NCBI RefSeq assembly: GCF_964204645.1
Contig: NC_134035.1
Location: 12,629,951-12,693,950, forward strand
DNA: 64,000 nucleotides
Reading direction: 5' to 3'
Origin: Tubulanus polymorphus
Taxonomy: Eukaryota; Nemertea; Palaeonemertea; Tubulaniformes; Tubulanidae
Shown: positions 12,940 through 25,108 of the stretch, piece by piece
How the letters are laid out: every line of letters begins with the position of its first letter
Position numbering within the stretch: the first letter of the stretch is position 1
Notes under the pieces: model-generated
Databases searched by the model: none
Seen by the model: only the letters and a program-made list of their open reading frames with translations
Told to the model about the DNA's origin: nothing
Program-made: the position numbers and the translations under genes

Positions 12940-13035
12940 AAAATTAAAAAAAAAAACTCGTCTATGCTAGGATTCGATCTCGGAACCTACCAGTTGCGTG
13001 GCGGTGGTTCTAGCCATTCGGTCAGGCCGGGATGG
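12940..13035 (-). repeat. tRNA-like sequence followed by T runs (SINE or tRNA pseudogene)
   Basis: On the minus strand CCTGACCGAATGGCTAGAAC resembles an A box and GAGATCGAATCCTAGC a B box, about 35 bp apart. T-runs that could terminate polymerase III follow at once (A-rich on the plus strand, 12938-12956). The stems do not form a convincing cloverleaf, so I call it a tRNA-derived element rather than a functional tRNA. Confidence 0.4.
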
Positions 13036-16000
13036 CTGACGTGTCCTTATACGAATTTCGACAATAACTGGTGGTGGTAAATTCATCATTACGTCATCAT
13101 TCATGTGTGCGTGTGGGAATCTCCGGTGACGTCATTTGGAGGGAAATCCTCGTGTTGTCGTCTCGTCGTTCTGTGAGACTATTACCAGTCATTCAAATTT
13201 TCTTTTCAAGTGCCCTTTTTCATCAAGGAAATTAGTTCATTCCAGTGTGGGGGATGGCGCTTAATAATGACGTTTTGGAGATACCAATGTACCCTTGTGG
13301 TGAGTGTGATGTGACAAATTCTTCAAAACCCCTGTATCCACCCTGGTTTAACGCCGAATCTATTTTGAGGTGCAAATGAAGTAACAAATTCGTCGATGTT
13401 TTGATCCAATTTATTCATAACCGATGTACATCATATATTACTCTTATATATCATTTATTTATTTATATATATATTTCATGTATACATATATACCAGTATT
13501 TAATTAATCAATATTAATTGATTTATTTATTTACACGTACGTATACGTCACTCCGTATTCATATATTTATCGATTAACCAATTATTTTCAATTAATCAGT
13601 AATTCCATAACGATCACAATCATAGAACTAGTTTCATTTCATTTTTTAATAATATTTTGAACTGAATGGTCATAATACCACTTATTATATATTATGATAA
13701 TTAACTTTATTATTATAAGTATAATTATTATTATAATTATTATTATATTGTTGTAATCACCAACATCATTTTTATCATTATTAATATCATCATCATTATT
13801 AAATAGACTTTCATAATGTTTTAATGTCTGTACATTTCATGCCCATAAGGAACGATTACGATACACCTATGATGTATAATCCCATTGTTTGTCGAGCGCG
13901 GTGGTTCGTATGCTAAACCCATAAATGCACGTTCTAATTACTTTTTAAAGCAGAAACGTCTCTTGTTGTCTTTAGTTTTCGATATTTTCAGCCTAGCCAA
14001 CGATGACTAAGTCGCCATCTGTCACAAAACGACACGCGACAAACAACTCACCGCTGCAATCAAACGTCGCTGTACAACGTCCATCTCGGAAATACGACGG
14101 ATCTAAAAACCGATGCCACGCGTAGTTCCATATCGCTCGGGGTAGACTCCTCTTAAGTCGGATCCGAGAGATTTAAACCATTTAAATCGGATGTTTGTTG
14201 CAATAGTTCGTGACATTTTAAAAATAATTCAGATTTCACTCAATTCGAACAAATTTATATGGTCCCAAAAGGTCCGATTTGAAAGGAGTCTACCCTGTGG
14301 TCATTTCGTTGTTCTCAATGATAAGTTAGTTTCGAAAATTCAATTTAGCAACTAATTGAGAAATGTGAATGTATGGTCAATGTATTAGCTTCTATGAGTT
14401 GCGTAGCCTGCAGGGGTTCATAGACAGTTTACAGATTCATTATAGTTTTTTTTTTAGTGTTGTTTTCATGGCTAATGGAACTATAACGTACTAAGTATGA
14501 ACCTAACTCCTGGTTTAGGTAAGCAATCGCCTAGGCGATATATTCAGGACTAAGAACCCCAGACAAAGTGCCAGCATCCCTCTGGGTGAACCCATAAGAC
14601 ATTGAGATAAATTTCGTATAATATCCGGTGAAGAAATAGCCTCTATGTAATGCAATGTGTATCGGAAAGCAGTTTAAACGTATACGAAGAGACTGGCCGT
14701 TAGTTTAGGGGGTCGTTTTTCAGACTATCGCCATCGTCCAGCGTCAGCTGTCAAGTATAAACCACGTCCGACGGGATGGCGATAATCAAAAATTCGCCCG
14801 CTGCTGCTGCTGCTGCTACATCAACGTTTTCTTTCTCTCAACCTTCTCGATTTTCGCGGTCGAGAAGAATGTTGCGGAACTTTCTCTGTCGGGGTCGTCT
14901 CTCGGCGACGACGACGGTTTACATAGACACGCGGTACGTCATTAGTTCCTGATTGGTACACCAGGGAGCACTATTTTACGCGATCGGCTTATCAAACAGG
15001 AAGGATCTATCCGCCCGCAACGCGATCAGGGAATTCGTTAATTGTTACGTGTTTTCCGATCACGTATTATTTCGACTGATTCGAATCACGAGGGTAAGAG
15101 ACTGTTCTGTCAGCCGAACCCCGTCATCTGTATCGATTATTTACGCCCGTTTAAACCCCGGGGCTATTTCCCAATTTATAGTTGCCATTCATTTGCAGTT
15201 CTTTCCGAGGTTTTAACAAATTCGCCCCGAGAGTCCGGCCGCACCGGAGTCGGACTCCCACGCACTGCACGCGAACAGTATGGAGGAGTTCCTATCAAGA
15301 CGGCACTGCGCGCTCAGACAGACTCTTAAGGGAAATCCGCGCACTCCCGCCTCGACAATGATTCGCTTCAGCTCCTGCGATACCGAACTTCGGAAATGTC
15401 GGCAATAAATATTCGGTCGTTTCTCCGATCAATTAGAACTTTATAAGTTGTTTGTAAATGCGAATGTCGCGAGCCTCCGTCTGATAATCCGAGGTCTCTT
15501 TTCAGTGAACGATTATTGATGCCGGCCCGACGCGAATCCGGCGTCGTCGCATTTTTTCGGCGTCTGCGGAATTTGAAAGTTTTACTGCAGAAAAACAGTA
15601 GTATGTATATCCAGAAAATTCTCGATGGTGACGCATACAGGCACCAGGAGTCGCCACTGGTTATACCCGCCGAGCACCAAGACATGATGATATGTGTCTA
15701 TATTGACCACCACGTAAGCGAATACTATGATATGTAGTCGAAGTCTGGTTGAATCACACCCAGAAATTCTAAAGTCGTCTTAAATTCACTCAAATCAATA
15801 ATTTCATCACCTGAAAAATTGTGAAAATCTCTTTAAAAACATTGAAATATATGTATATATTCATAATGCTTGGTATCTTCGACTCTTTAAGTAAGTTCAG
15901 TAAGTTCGACTCTTAAAGATGTTGTAAGCGCCACGAAAAATGTCAAATTCATTATAAATGCGACAATAACAAGTTTACGTCGCAGATTAGGTGGTCGATG

Positions 16001-17297
16001 ACGTCATTTTCATGCAGACAATATTTGAGGGATTCTTTCGATAAATAAGTGGCTGTTTATTTGAAGAGGAAGCCACGTTTAGAAAGAAAAAACAATGCGA
16101 GTATCACTCTCTCGGTGAATGGTGATATAAAATCACACCTACGAACCAAAATGAGCCCGAACTGAAAACGACTTTCAGGATAAAGTCAAAACGTCGAATG
16201 AATATTAGCTCGAGGAAACATTTCTGACTTTTTTATTTTCTTTATAAGATACCGCTAGCGTCTTACCGTTCAAATCAAATAAATGGAAAAGTCTCTCGGC
16301 GAAAACTGAATCGGAGTGTTCAGCACCGTGGCCGCGCATATTGCTAAATATAGAAAATGCCGTGTCCCCGCTCCGTCTAGCCGTCGATGGGTGAGATTCT
16401 GTACGAGAACATAGGAAGAAAAATAACCATGGATGAAACATTCTCAGCCTGTTGTAACGACGATATAGAAAATCCCACAGAAAGAGACACTGAGTCATAA
16501 AACAGTTTTCTTTTTAGTTAATGATTTATTTTCGACAGCATTCCTGAAGGTGACCGTAAGAATAAACGGTAGTCTCGAAATGTCGAAAATAAATTATTAA
16601 GTAAATGAAACCTTTTCGGACTTGTTTTTCTGAGTTTGGCATTTTCTACATTATCAACACAAGACGAGCATATGAAATTACACACACACAGCACAAACGA
16701 ACGATCTTTTAAATACGGCAATTTTTTTCGTGAACGGAGGCGTGCAATCGCCGCCCGATCATCACTGGCCGAGTTCAGGTTACCGAGAATAGAGGAAAAA
16801 AGAACTTCGCCTTATTTATAATCGCTTTGACAATATTTTTACGCAAATGTCGAGCGAAATTTTATCGCGACGTCGCGAAATATTGAGATTATCGTCGACA
16901 TTATCGGGTTACGTAATTCGGTATACGGTGTAATTTTCCTACACGTCTCTGGAGACGATCACGACAAGTTATTTTGCGCTTATCTATAAGCGGGTGTAAA
17001 AGATTGTTATGAATATCATGAATCGTCTTAATTTGTCAGAGCACTTGGCGTATCTTCTATTCTCTACATGGTTGAATTTGGTATTGAACAGGCACCTAAA
17101 ATCACTAATGCCTTGCAGTGCAATTTTCATCGAAAATCCTTTCGCAACTCCGAATTTGTGCCAACCTTTGAACATTAAGAGTAGAGTTAATTTGTTAGGC
17201 CGTAGACACTGGGTTCATCTAGTCTATCCATGCTTAGATTTGAAATTAGATTTTTTTAAACGTTAGGAACACGCGATTTTGTAGTAAACTCACCACG

Positions 17298-17408
17298 ACC
17301 CAGTTCTACAGTTGTGAGTTAGAGTTAACTCTTGAGTTAAAGTTAGTTCATTTTTAATGAGTTAACTCAGAGTCAAATCTTAACTCGCGGTTGTGTGGAA
17401 CTGGACCC
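17298..17408. repeat. Foldback repeat family F, copy in gene-poor region
   Basis: GACCCAGTTCTACAGTTGTG at the left pairs with TGTGTGGAACTGGACCC at the right. GAGTTAGAGTTAACTC and its reverse fill the inside, so the roughly 110-bp unit folds back on itself. Related copies are at 61518-61620 and 62214-62315 inside DDB1 introns. Confidence 0.75.
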
Positions 17409-17826
17409 AGAGCTTTCTATCCAAATCGATGGATCAATGCCAATGCACTACGCGCGCTAGACGAAGATTGGGATCTAAAGCTCCGGTGAGTTTTCTACGA
17501 ATTGTGTGTTTTTAACGTTTAAACATTGACTAACTTTATTGGTTTACATATACAGATCAACTTATTCCAATTGGTATAGAACACACGGTTCCAAGGGTTC
17601 AGCTTGACTCTAGTCGAAATAATTTCATTTCGACTGTTTTAGATCTCGAGACGAAATCTTTAGCGAGAACTCATTGAACTGGATCCAGAGGTTTGCATTA
17701 AACTATAAGTGTCCGTATTCAGGAAGTGACGTACGCGTTTCGCAACGACCAGAAGGAAGGAAACTTTCCGATCGGAAGCAGTTGGCGTGATACTCACGAG
17801 CTGACGCTGACAGGGGTTCGTTACGT

Positions 17827-17863
17827 CAGGGAGGTGGGAGTGAACTTCACTCCCACCTCCCTG
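17827..17863. repeat. Perfect 37-bp palindrome
   Basis: Two 18-base arms (CAGGGAGGTGGGAGTGAA and its exact reverse complement) flank a single C. A weaker extension (TTACGT on both sides) lies outside. No other copy is seen in the window. Confidence 0.9.
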
Positions 17864-18187
17864 GTTACGTGTATGCCACATGGGCAACTGAAATACCCGC
17901 GGGCACCTCGTGAAACACCGGTACGGTCCCAGGGCCTGCGGGGTATTGACATGGCTTTTCAAAAGATGAAGGAAGCGTGAAAAAATGACACTATTTAATA
18001 AATTCATGGAGTCTGACTATCAAAATAGTAAAAAACCTTTCTACGATTTCAAGGACCTATATTAGTGTATATAAACCTATTTTCACGATTTTGATGAGGT
18101 CGGTGCGACCCGCTTGGAAGTAGTTTGTATATACGTACCATGCGTATTTTGCTTTGATGAGTGGTGATAATGGCGCTCGTGGTCGGG

Positions 18188-18196
18188 TATATAAAA
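18188..18196 (+). promoter_or_regulatory. TATA-like promoter element
   Basis: TATATAAAA lies in a locally GC-richer context (GGTCGGG before, CGCTCC after). Transcription would start near 18220. No recognisable coding exon follows, so the site is only suggestive. Confidence 0.2.
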
Positions 18197-18667
18197 CGCT
18201 CCACACTTTGATAGGCAGCAAATACAGGACAGAAGAAGAACGACTACGTGTAGACCATCCATTTAGTGCTTGTATCTAATATCAAAATGAAAAGAAAAAG
18301 AATAAAACTATGATGATATTCAATCAGGCTAAACGACAAAATTATTTCGTATTTTAATTTTTTTTTCACAAAATATTCTTGTAAGTATAAAAGTATATAA
18401 GTTTAGTCACTTTGATGAATTAAGATTATCAATATTATTACATTAACCGTTGAAAACAGTATCAAATGCAACATATCGTATTCTCTACCTTCATCACGTG
18501 ATAAAACAGAAATAGTTTTTAAAAAAGGGGAAAATGCGGATAAAAGTACCCTAACAAAATGGCGGCTAGCAACTGTAAAATGGTTAAGTGAGAAACATCC
18601 GTTTGCCATCAGGATCAGAGGCACTTTGAACTGAGTATTCGTAAATTACCCTAAAGCTGATTTCACA

Positions 18668-18783
18668 CCTGTGACTTAAGTTCAATGAAAAGTGCTCTTA
18701 ATTCCTAAGACTGGCCTTAAGTTGTTAGATAGGCTACAGTTGGTCTTAGAGCGCTCTTAAGCCGTGCCTATGCAACTGGCCCC
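18668..18783. repeat. MITE-like foldback family B copy (left end eroded)
   Basis: The interior signature TTAAGTTGTTAGATAGGCTA and the right end CTATGCAACTGGCCCC match the family B element. The left GGGGCCAGTTGCACAG end is degraded to CACACCTGTGACTTAAG. Confidence 0.7.
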
Positions 18784-19952
18784 TGGACATGCGCCGCACT
18801 TAAAAACCCTAGCCTATTCAAACCTAAGATAAAGTGCGCGGAAAATTAAAAATCTCTGAAAGGAAGAGAGAGCTCTCAGTTTGAGAAACCACCGACTGAA
18901 AAGAAATAGTAACGAAGAAGAGAAAATACGTTTTCAGGTGTTTTAGTTTAGAAAGTTACGAACGGGGATGATCAGAAACGCGTCGAAACAGTTGATTTTT
19001 CTGTAAAGTATTGTGTAAGACCTCCACGATGTTCGGAACCTGAAGCCATTCATCTTAGTATCTCCCTCAGACACTGTGCGTGTGTGTGTGAATGAACGTG
19101 TGTTCAGTTATTTACTATCGCTTCTTAATATATCTATTTCTCTTACGTGCGGAGTTAGTGTCTTGTAATCGTACGTTTAAGCTAACACTAAACAACACAT
19201 ACTTGCAAAATTATTTTAATAGTATACACCTTTTTATTTACAGTTTTTTTTGACGCTTTTAAAAACTAGTACAAAAAAGTGTTTTCATGCATCGATAACT
19301 ACTACTAACGTAAATTCTATATCATTCTTTATCGATAATGCTAAGCAACATGAACGCGTACAGTTTTCAAAGCGTCAAAAAACTTTCAAGTTAGTTTTCT
19401 CGTTCGTTTTTACCTGTTATTGTAACAACGATATCCAAAGAAATTCCTTTATCATTTTGCAGTTATCCCCGACAAAATGCATTGAAGCTGTTACAATAAA
19501 TTGTACACATTCTGTCTTTCGAGACTCAATCTCCTACATACATTATCACCTCATTCCTACCGGTAGTCGCTAAGTAAGACTATGCTAATTTGACGATTTT
19601 GACACAACGATTTTAATGGTGAAATTGTATTCATTTGATATAATCTATTATATCCCTTTAACTCATCCATCATAGTCTAGTTAAATAATCATTCGTTTTA
19701 ATAAGTGCTACCAGCAGTATATGCGCAAACGATGTAATGACCGATGACATCCCTTCCTGGAAAGATGTAACAACAGGACTCGGTGGGTGTCTCAACAGCT
19801 CTTCTCGGTTGATGTCTCGTGTCACCCAATCGGAAATGATGAACTACGTCTTACTCTATCATAACCGCAAACTGTTGGCGCTCAGTACGTCATCTCTCAG
19901 GCCAGTTAGCCATGGTGGAAATGTAGTTAACAGTGTGGATAAGTGCTCTCCA

Positions 19953-20083
19953 GGGCCCAGTTTCACAAAAAAGTTAAACTCAAATTTTTGGTGTAATTGC
20001 CATTGGTTACTTCATGTTTTCAATGAGGACAACAATTCAAACTTAACCGTTTTAGGCTAAACTTGTTCGTGAAACCGGCCCCA
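19953..20083. repeat. Foldback element family G (GGGCCCAGTTTCACAA ends)
   Basis: The left end GGGCCCAGTTTCACAA and the right end TTCGTGAAACCGGCCCC are inverted repeats of about 16 bp. Inside, AAGTTAAACTCAAAT pairs with ATTCAAACTTAACC. It is about 130 bp long without coding capacity. The terminal motif resembles families B and F. Confidence 0.7.
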
Positions 20084-21576
20084 GGTTTTTCCTGATTTTT
20101 TCTAAATTTTTCAGATTCGCTGGGTTGTCCAGGTTAGTGGCCACCCTGCTCCCAGAGAAAGGAACCCACGACATGGCCACCTTTTGCACTAGTTTGTTAA
20201 CGACCTACCATCATCAAACCTACCAACAGAACTTATAGAAGAATGTAGGATACCAACACCAAAGACTTCGTAATCGCCTAAATTCTAAAATGGAAAAGGG
20301 GCGGGACGAAAAAATTAGACAAACCTACCTGAGACGTCTTCACTGCAAGACATAGTAACGGTTTGAAACCGAGTGCAAAGGAAATATGCTCCCGAAATCT
20401 AAAGTCAGGACACCGAGTACGATCGAAAGAAATAAACAATAGATTTGTTGCGTTACATCTGTCATAAACTGTTTATATGTAAGTCTGACCCGCGGGATGA
20501 AAATATGAAACAAACTTCACGCTCGTAACACTGTAGGCATGTTAATCTAAATTGACTATAATGAGATATCAATTTGTCAGTAGTCGGCATTCCGTAATGT
20601 AGAACCGGGGAGAGAGAGAGGGAGAGAGGGAGACGATATACACGTGCAGGAGAACCGGCCCGAACTTACTATAAAAAAAACACTACAAAAACTGCTATAA
20701 ACATGCTGAATTACGTAAACGTCCTGGGGACATGTTGTTTGAAAAGAAGGTTGCTAACTCGGAATAGACCTCGAAAATTTTTTTCAACAATTTTGTTCTG
20801 TACTTTATGATTATGATTATTTTCTCGACTCACGGTCGGCATTTATTCAACTAATTTCGTATTCATACGTAAATCTAATTCAGCTCGATGGAAAATCAAA
20901 TGAATCGAGTGAATGTCATTCATTTGTGCATCATTTTTCGTCGATAAAAAAATTAAACTTTTCATCCGATTCACTTGAGTTCTTATTTCTAGTTCAATCG
21001 TCATCATCATCGTATACGGAACGAATCTATCGATAAACTAGCTACAAGAAAAATAGGGGAGAGTAATTCTTCATCGGTAATTCAAATAAATGGCTTTACG
21101 TCAATATCTAATTAACTGAAGAGAACAAACTTCACCAACCACGGTTTCTAATTAGTAATCAGAAAGCTAATCCGTCGTCGCACAGTCAACTTGAGTTCAA
21201 TTAGTTAGCTAATTTATATTCACGCGACGGTCATATCTCTCTACAATAAGATCCCAATGGTCATATCAACTCATATTAATCATCATTAAATGGTTTGGAT
21301 TGATGCGCATATTTAAAGGTCAATTGCACCCTAATTCGGTAGCTTAACGTTGACTTAACTCGGTCGTAAAGAAAGAAAGCGTTTTATCGTTCGTCTGGTG
21401 TAAGATATCCATCCAAACAGTTTCATGTCTATAATAAACAAGAGGAATCTACAGTGTGAACGTTCGGAGCGGATAAATCATATCTCCTAGCATGATTGAT
21501 GAAAAGACCAACAATTATAAACGAAAACCAAGAAAAGTATTTGCAATTTCGAATCAATTACCATGAGCAATTATAA

Positions 21577-22160
21577 AAAGATAGTAGTGATGTTTAGACT
21601 CAATTCTATGAGCCATTACAGAAGAGAGTAGTGACGTTTAGACTCAATTCTATGGGCCATTTTCAAAACTAAGATAGTAGTGACGTTTAGACTCAATTCT
21701 ATGAGCCATTACAAAAGAGAGTAGTGACGTTTAGACTCAATTCTATGAGCCATTTTCAAAACTAAGATAGTAGTGACGTTTAGACTCAGTTCTATGAGCC
21801 ATTTTCAAAAATAAGAGAGTAGTGACGTTTAGACTCGATTCTATGGGCCATTTTCAAAACTAAGATAGTAGTGACGTTTAGACTCAATTCTATGAGCCAT
21901 TACAAAAGAGAGTAGTGACGTTTAGACTCAATTCTATGAGCCATTTTCAAAACTAAGATAGTAGTGACGTTTAGACTCAGTTCTATGAGCCATTTTCAAA
22001 AATAAGAGAGTAGTGACGTTTAGACTCGATTCTATGAGCCATTTTCAAAACTAAGATAGTAGTGACGTTTAGACTCAATTCTAATGAGCCATTTTCAACA
22101 TTGGTAATACTGGTACGATTTTGGAAATGGCTCACAACAGGATTGAGTCGAAACGTTACT
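21577..22160. repeat. Foldback repeat family A, large tandem array
   Basis: About eleven direct units of 45-50 bp (AGTAGTGACGTTTAGACTC ... ATGAGCCATT) alternate between a form ending CATTACAAAAG and one ending CATTTTCAAAACTAAG. A single inverted unit (AATGGCTCACAAC ... AAACGTTACT, about 22127-22160) closes the array. A roughly 190-bp block of units is repeated as a higher-order unit (for example 21710-21850 against 21900-22040). Confidence 0.85.
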
Positions 22161-25051
22161 TAAGAGTACCGTCCCCGGTATGGAAGGAAAACCACACTGT
22201 TAGTTTTTCGTCATAATTGTGAGTTTTATTCTTCGGTTGAATCATAGACACTCATTTGTCCTTGGAAACCGAAGTCTCAGATGATTTGCTGATTGAATTC
22301 AAAAGAAAATGGAATTTACTTCTGTCTCTCTGACTATACGAATATATAAATAGGACGGATACCAAATTCTTTAGATTGAATTGAATCATTCATTCTATAA
22401 ATCTAAACTGCGCACTCAATCCGCGAATATGTGTGACTGCTGCACCTCTAATCTCTATTCTATCCCTCTCTCCACGATTCATCACTCTGAAACTTTTTGT
22501 CCGTTTCATTCGACGTCGAATATTCATAATCACCCGAGGCATTTGCGTTTGGAGAGGGTTCTACTTAATCGTTGATGAAACGATGATTTTATCAAGCTCT
22601 CAAATTGGAACTTTAAAGGTATCGTTTATTGCTCATTTGTACATCTCATATTATAGCCAACCCGCCTACGCAATTTGAATATCCGCTCGTGTTCACGCGA
22701 TTGAATTTCATTAATCAGTATTTTGTAATTCAAGTTTCTTTTTCCATCCCCGATCCAACCGATAATACCAGCTGATGAAGTTTTTTTCTTGTCCGTTAAA
22801 ACCGGCGGGAGTTTCACGGGGGAAAATACATCGCGACGCAGTTGATGAAAACCCGGGAGATTGATACGAGAGCGACTAGAAGCTACTAATGAACTTATCT
22901 TTCGGAGACGATCCAGTAAAATCCCTCCTACGTAAGAAATGAATGTGTCATAAAAGCAGCAACAAATCTGGCTTTTGTTTAAACGACAAACTGCCCGGAT
23001 CAATTCTACTGTTATCGGTTATATCTCAAGTCGTCGGCGGATTTTATGTAAAATGAAGACCGAAATGTTTCCTTGCACTAATAGTTTATTCGGCGTGTCA
23101 AAACTATACAGTCATCTTCAGCAATACTAGTGTCATGAAGAAATTATCAGATAAACATAATGAGTTTAAAACCAGCTAAACTAAGTTTAAAAGTTTTAAA
23201 ATTTCAATTATCAAAATTCAAAATCAAAAGACACGGCGTTTCGGACTCTCTCTAGAGACCAATCGTCAGGTATATTTAGTATATGGTGGTTTTTGAATAG
23301 TTGATTTTAAACTTATTATCTATTATCCACATCAGAGCTATTCTGCTATGAAACATACATGTATATTAACAGTCCAGTTCCAATTAAACTCCAAGTAAAC
23401 GCTTTGGACTCGGTTTATTCTGAGTGTGCAGGAACCTAACATGATCTATCAACGCGGACTTGCGGAATATTTCATCAATTTCGCCGATTCTCATCTCGAC
23501 CATCCGTCGTGTCGTGTTTTGCTGTGCTTTTTGATGGTGCCGTTTCATCGTGTGTCTAATCGCTTTTAACCGTATTGACATTTCGCGCCAAGATCGACAT
23601 CATTTCCGACCACCTATTATGTATATCTGTGTAACACAAACGGACTGACCAGTAACACAGGCAATCAACGCTTGCCTGCCTGCCTGTCTGTCTGTCTGTG
23701 GGCTCATAATATATATACATCATACATAATCATATCACAAAGAGCACAAATTGACATGCATCCTATCAGTAATATGGCGAATCTTTTGATGGAGGAGGGG
23801 GTTGATAACGCCTCTAGCAGCGAAGATAGTGTCATCGGTTATATCTGGCGGTCATCGTTTTTGTCCTATCGAATAATTGCGCGCGCTTGTCGATTGTAAT
23901 GCGACTAGCGAGGACGGAAAGAGGAATCTGACGACGGTGATCGTGCTAATGCCGGCCGTCCTCCGCCCGCGCCAGCCAGGTGACATTTGACGGAAGTTTA
24001 CGAAGAGAAAAAAAAAACAACTATCGAAAGATTATCAGGCGTTTCGGGCGACGGTCCAGAAACAAGCATTTTTGTTTCGTGTTCCAGCGCATTCCAAAAT
24101 GGTTAGAGACTTTCTCAGTTGCTCGGTATCAACACAATTTGCCTGAAACTCAAGTCTTTCAAAAATGATAAGTTTACCGCATAAGCCCTGACAAATAACG
24201 TCACCTTATATGATTAATTCACACTACACAGTACAGTACACGTGCACCGCTTAAAGGAAAATGAAAATTTCGAATCTGTTAACTCCGTACAAATGCGTTG
24301 ATTGAGTTAGGGAATTAACAGTTTGAATAATTATAAACGCAAACATATAAACGAGCGTAGATAATATGATAAATCACGGACTCCTGCAGGGCGACTCTCT
24401 ATTTTAGAGTCCATGGCGCTAAAGACCTACGTAAGGAAAAAAACGTCAAAAGCGATCCTCATCCTCATTACCTCATCATTCGACACAAGACCTTCGAGAA
24501 AATGGTCAGGTTCTTATGTTCTTATCTATTCTAGAAACAAATCTTATTCAAAAAATGATTCGAGGCGACAAGAATTTGTTCGGATTTAATTCTTAATTAA
24601 AAAAAAAAAACAGGAAAAGATATGATAAAGAACGATCGCGATATTCTAGTTTTCCCTCTCTGTACCGACTATTTCAGAATTCATAACACACTGTGCTATT
24701 TCAATCAAAATAAATGAGATCATTAACAAGGGAACGATGCAATTATATCGGGTTCTGTTTTGTCTATCGTTTCTAACGTTTAAAGTCTATTTAAAGTGAT
24801 ATTCATATATTTTTTTTTCAAAAATCAAAAAGGAAGTTGGAGAGAAGAGTGTCTCCTGCAGTCAGACTCACCTGTTCCGGTAGACACTTGTTAACTGAGG
24901 GTGCGGAATTAGTGTTCGAACACTAAGGCAATGCCTCGTGTTTTATCCGCGATCTTACAGACGGTTATGTCATGTATTCGGGTGAAAAAGTACTTAAGTT
25001 TTACTAACACGAGCAAAACAAGAAACGATAAGATGCCGTTTAGATAAGAGG

Positions 25052-25108
25052 CAATGAGAGAGAGAGAGAGAGAGAGGGAAGAGGGAGAGTGAGAGGGAGA
25101 GAGAGAAC
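25052..25108. repeat. GA-rich microsatellite
   Basis: A mostly (GA)n purine tract with GGGAAG interruptions. Confidence 0.9.

Larger units (their letters stand above)
10608..21576. other. Gene-poor stretch; no recognised exon
   Basis: I recognise no conserved protein in any frame. Content includes SINE-like sequences (listed), an AT-rich block with TTATTATAA motifs (about 13430-13810), a short GCT run (14792-14818), family C fragments (16142-16215, 16515-16620), a 37-bp palindrome (17827-17863), a TATA-like site (18188-18196), a family B copy (18668-18783), a family G copy (19953-20083) and a short GA tract (20609-20636). Two ATG-to-donor snippets (13253-13301 ending GTGAGT, and an open frame from 15280) are too short to call. 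Confidence 0.4.

Noticed and set aside
13253-13301. ATG-to-donor snippet (MALNNDVLEIPMYPC then GTGAGT)
   Set aside because: Too short to support a coding exon and no continuation found.
17660-18007. Overlapping open frames on both strands around 17.7-18.0 kb
   Set aside because: No recognisable motif; they include the 37-bp palindrome.
22626-23003. 125-codon minus-strand open frame
   Set aside because: Longest non-repeat frame outside the genes, but no domain, no signal peptide pattern and no flanking exons; chance is likely.
23666-23700. TGCC/TGTC tetranucleotide run
   Set aside because: Short low-complexity sequence with no apparent function.
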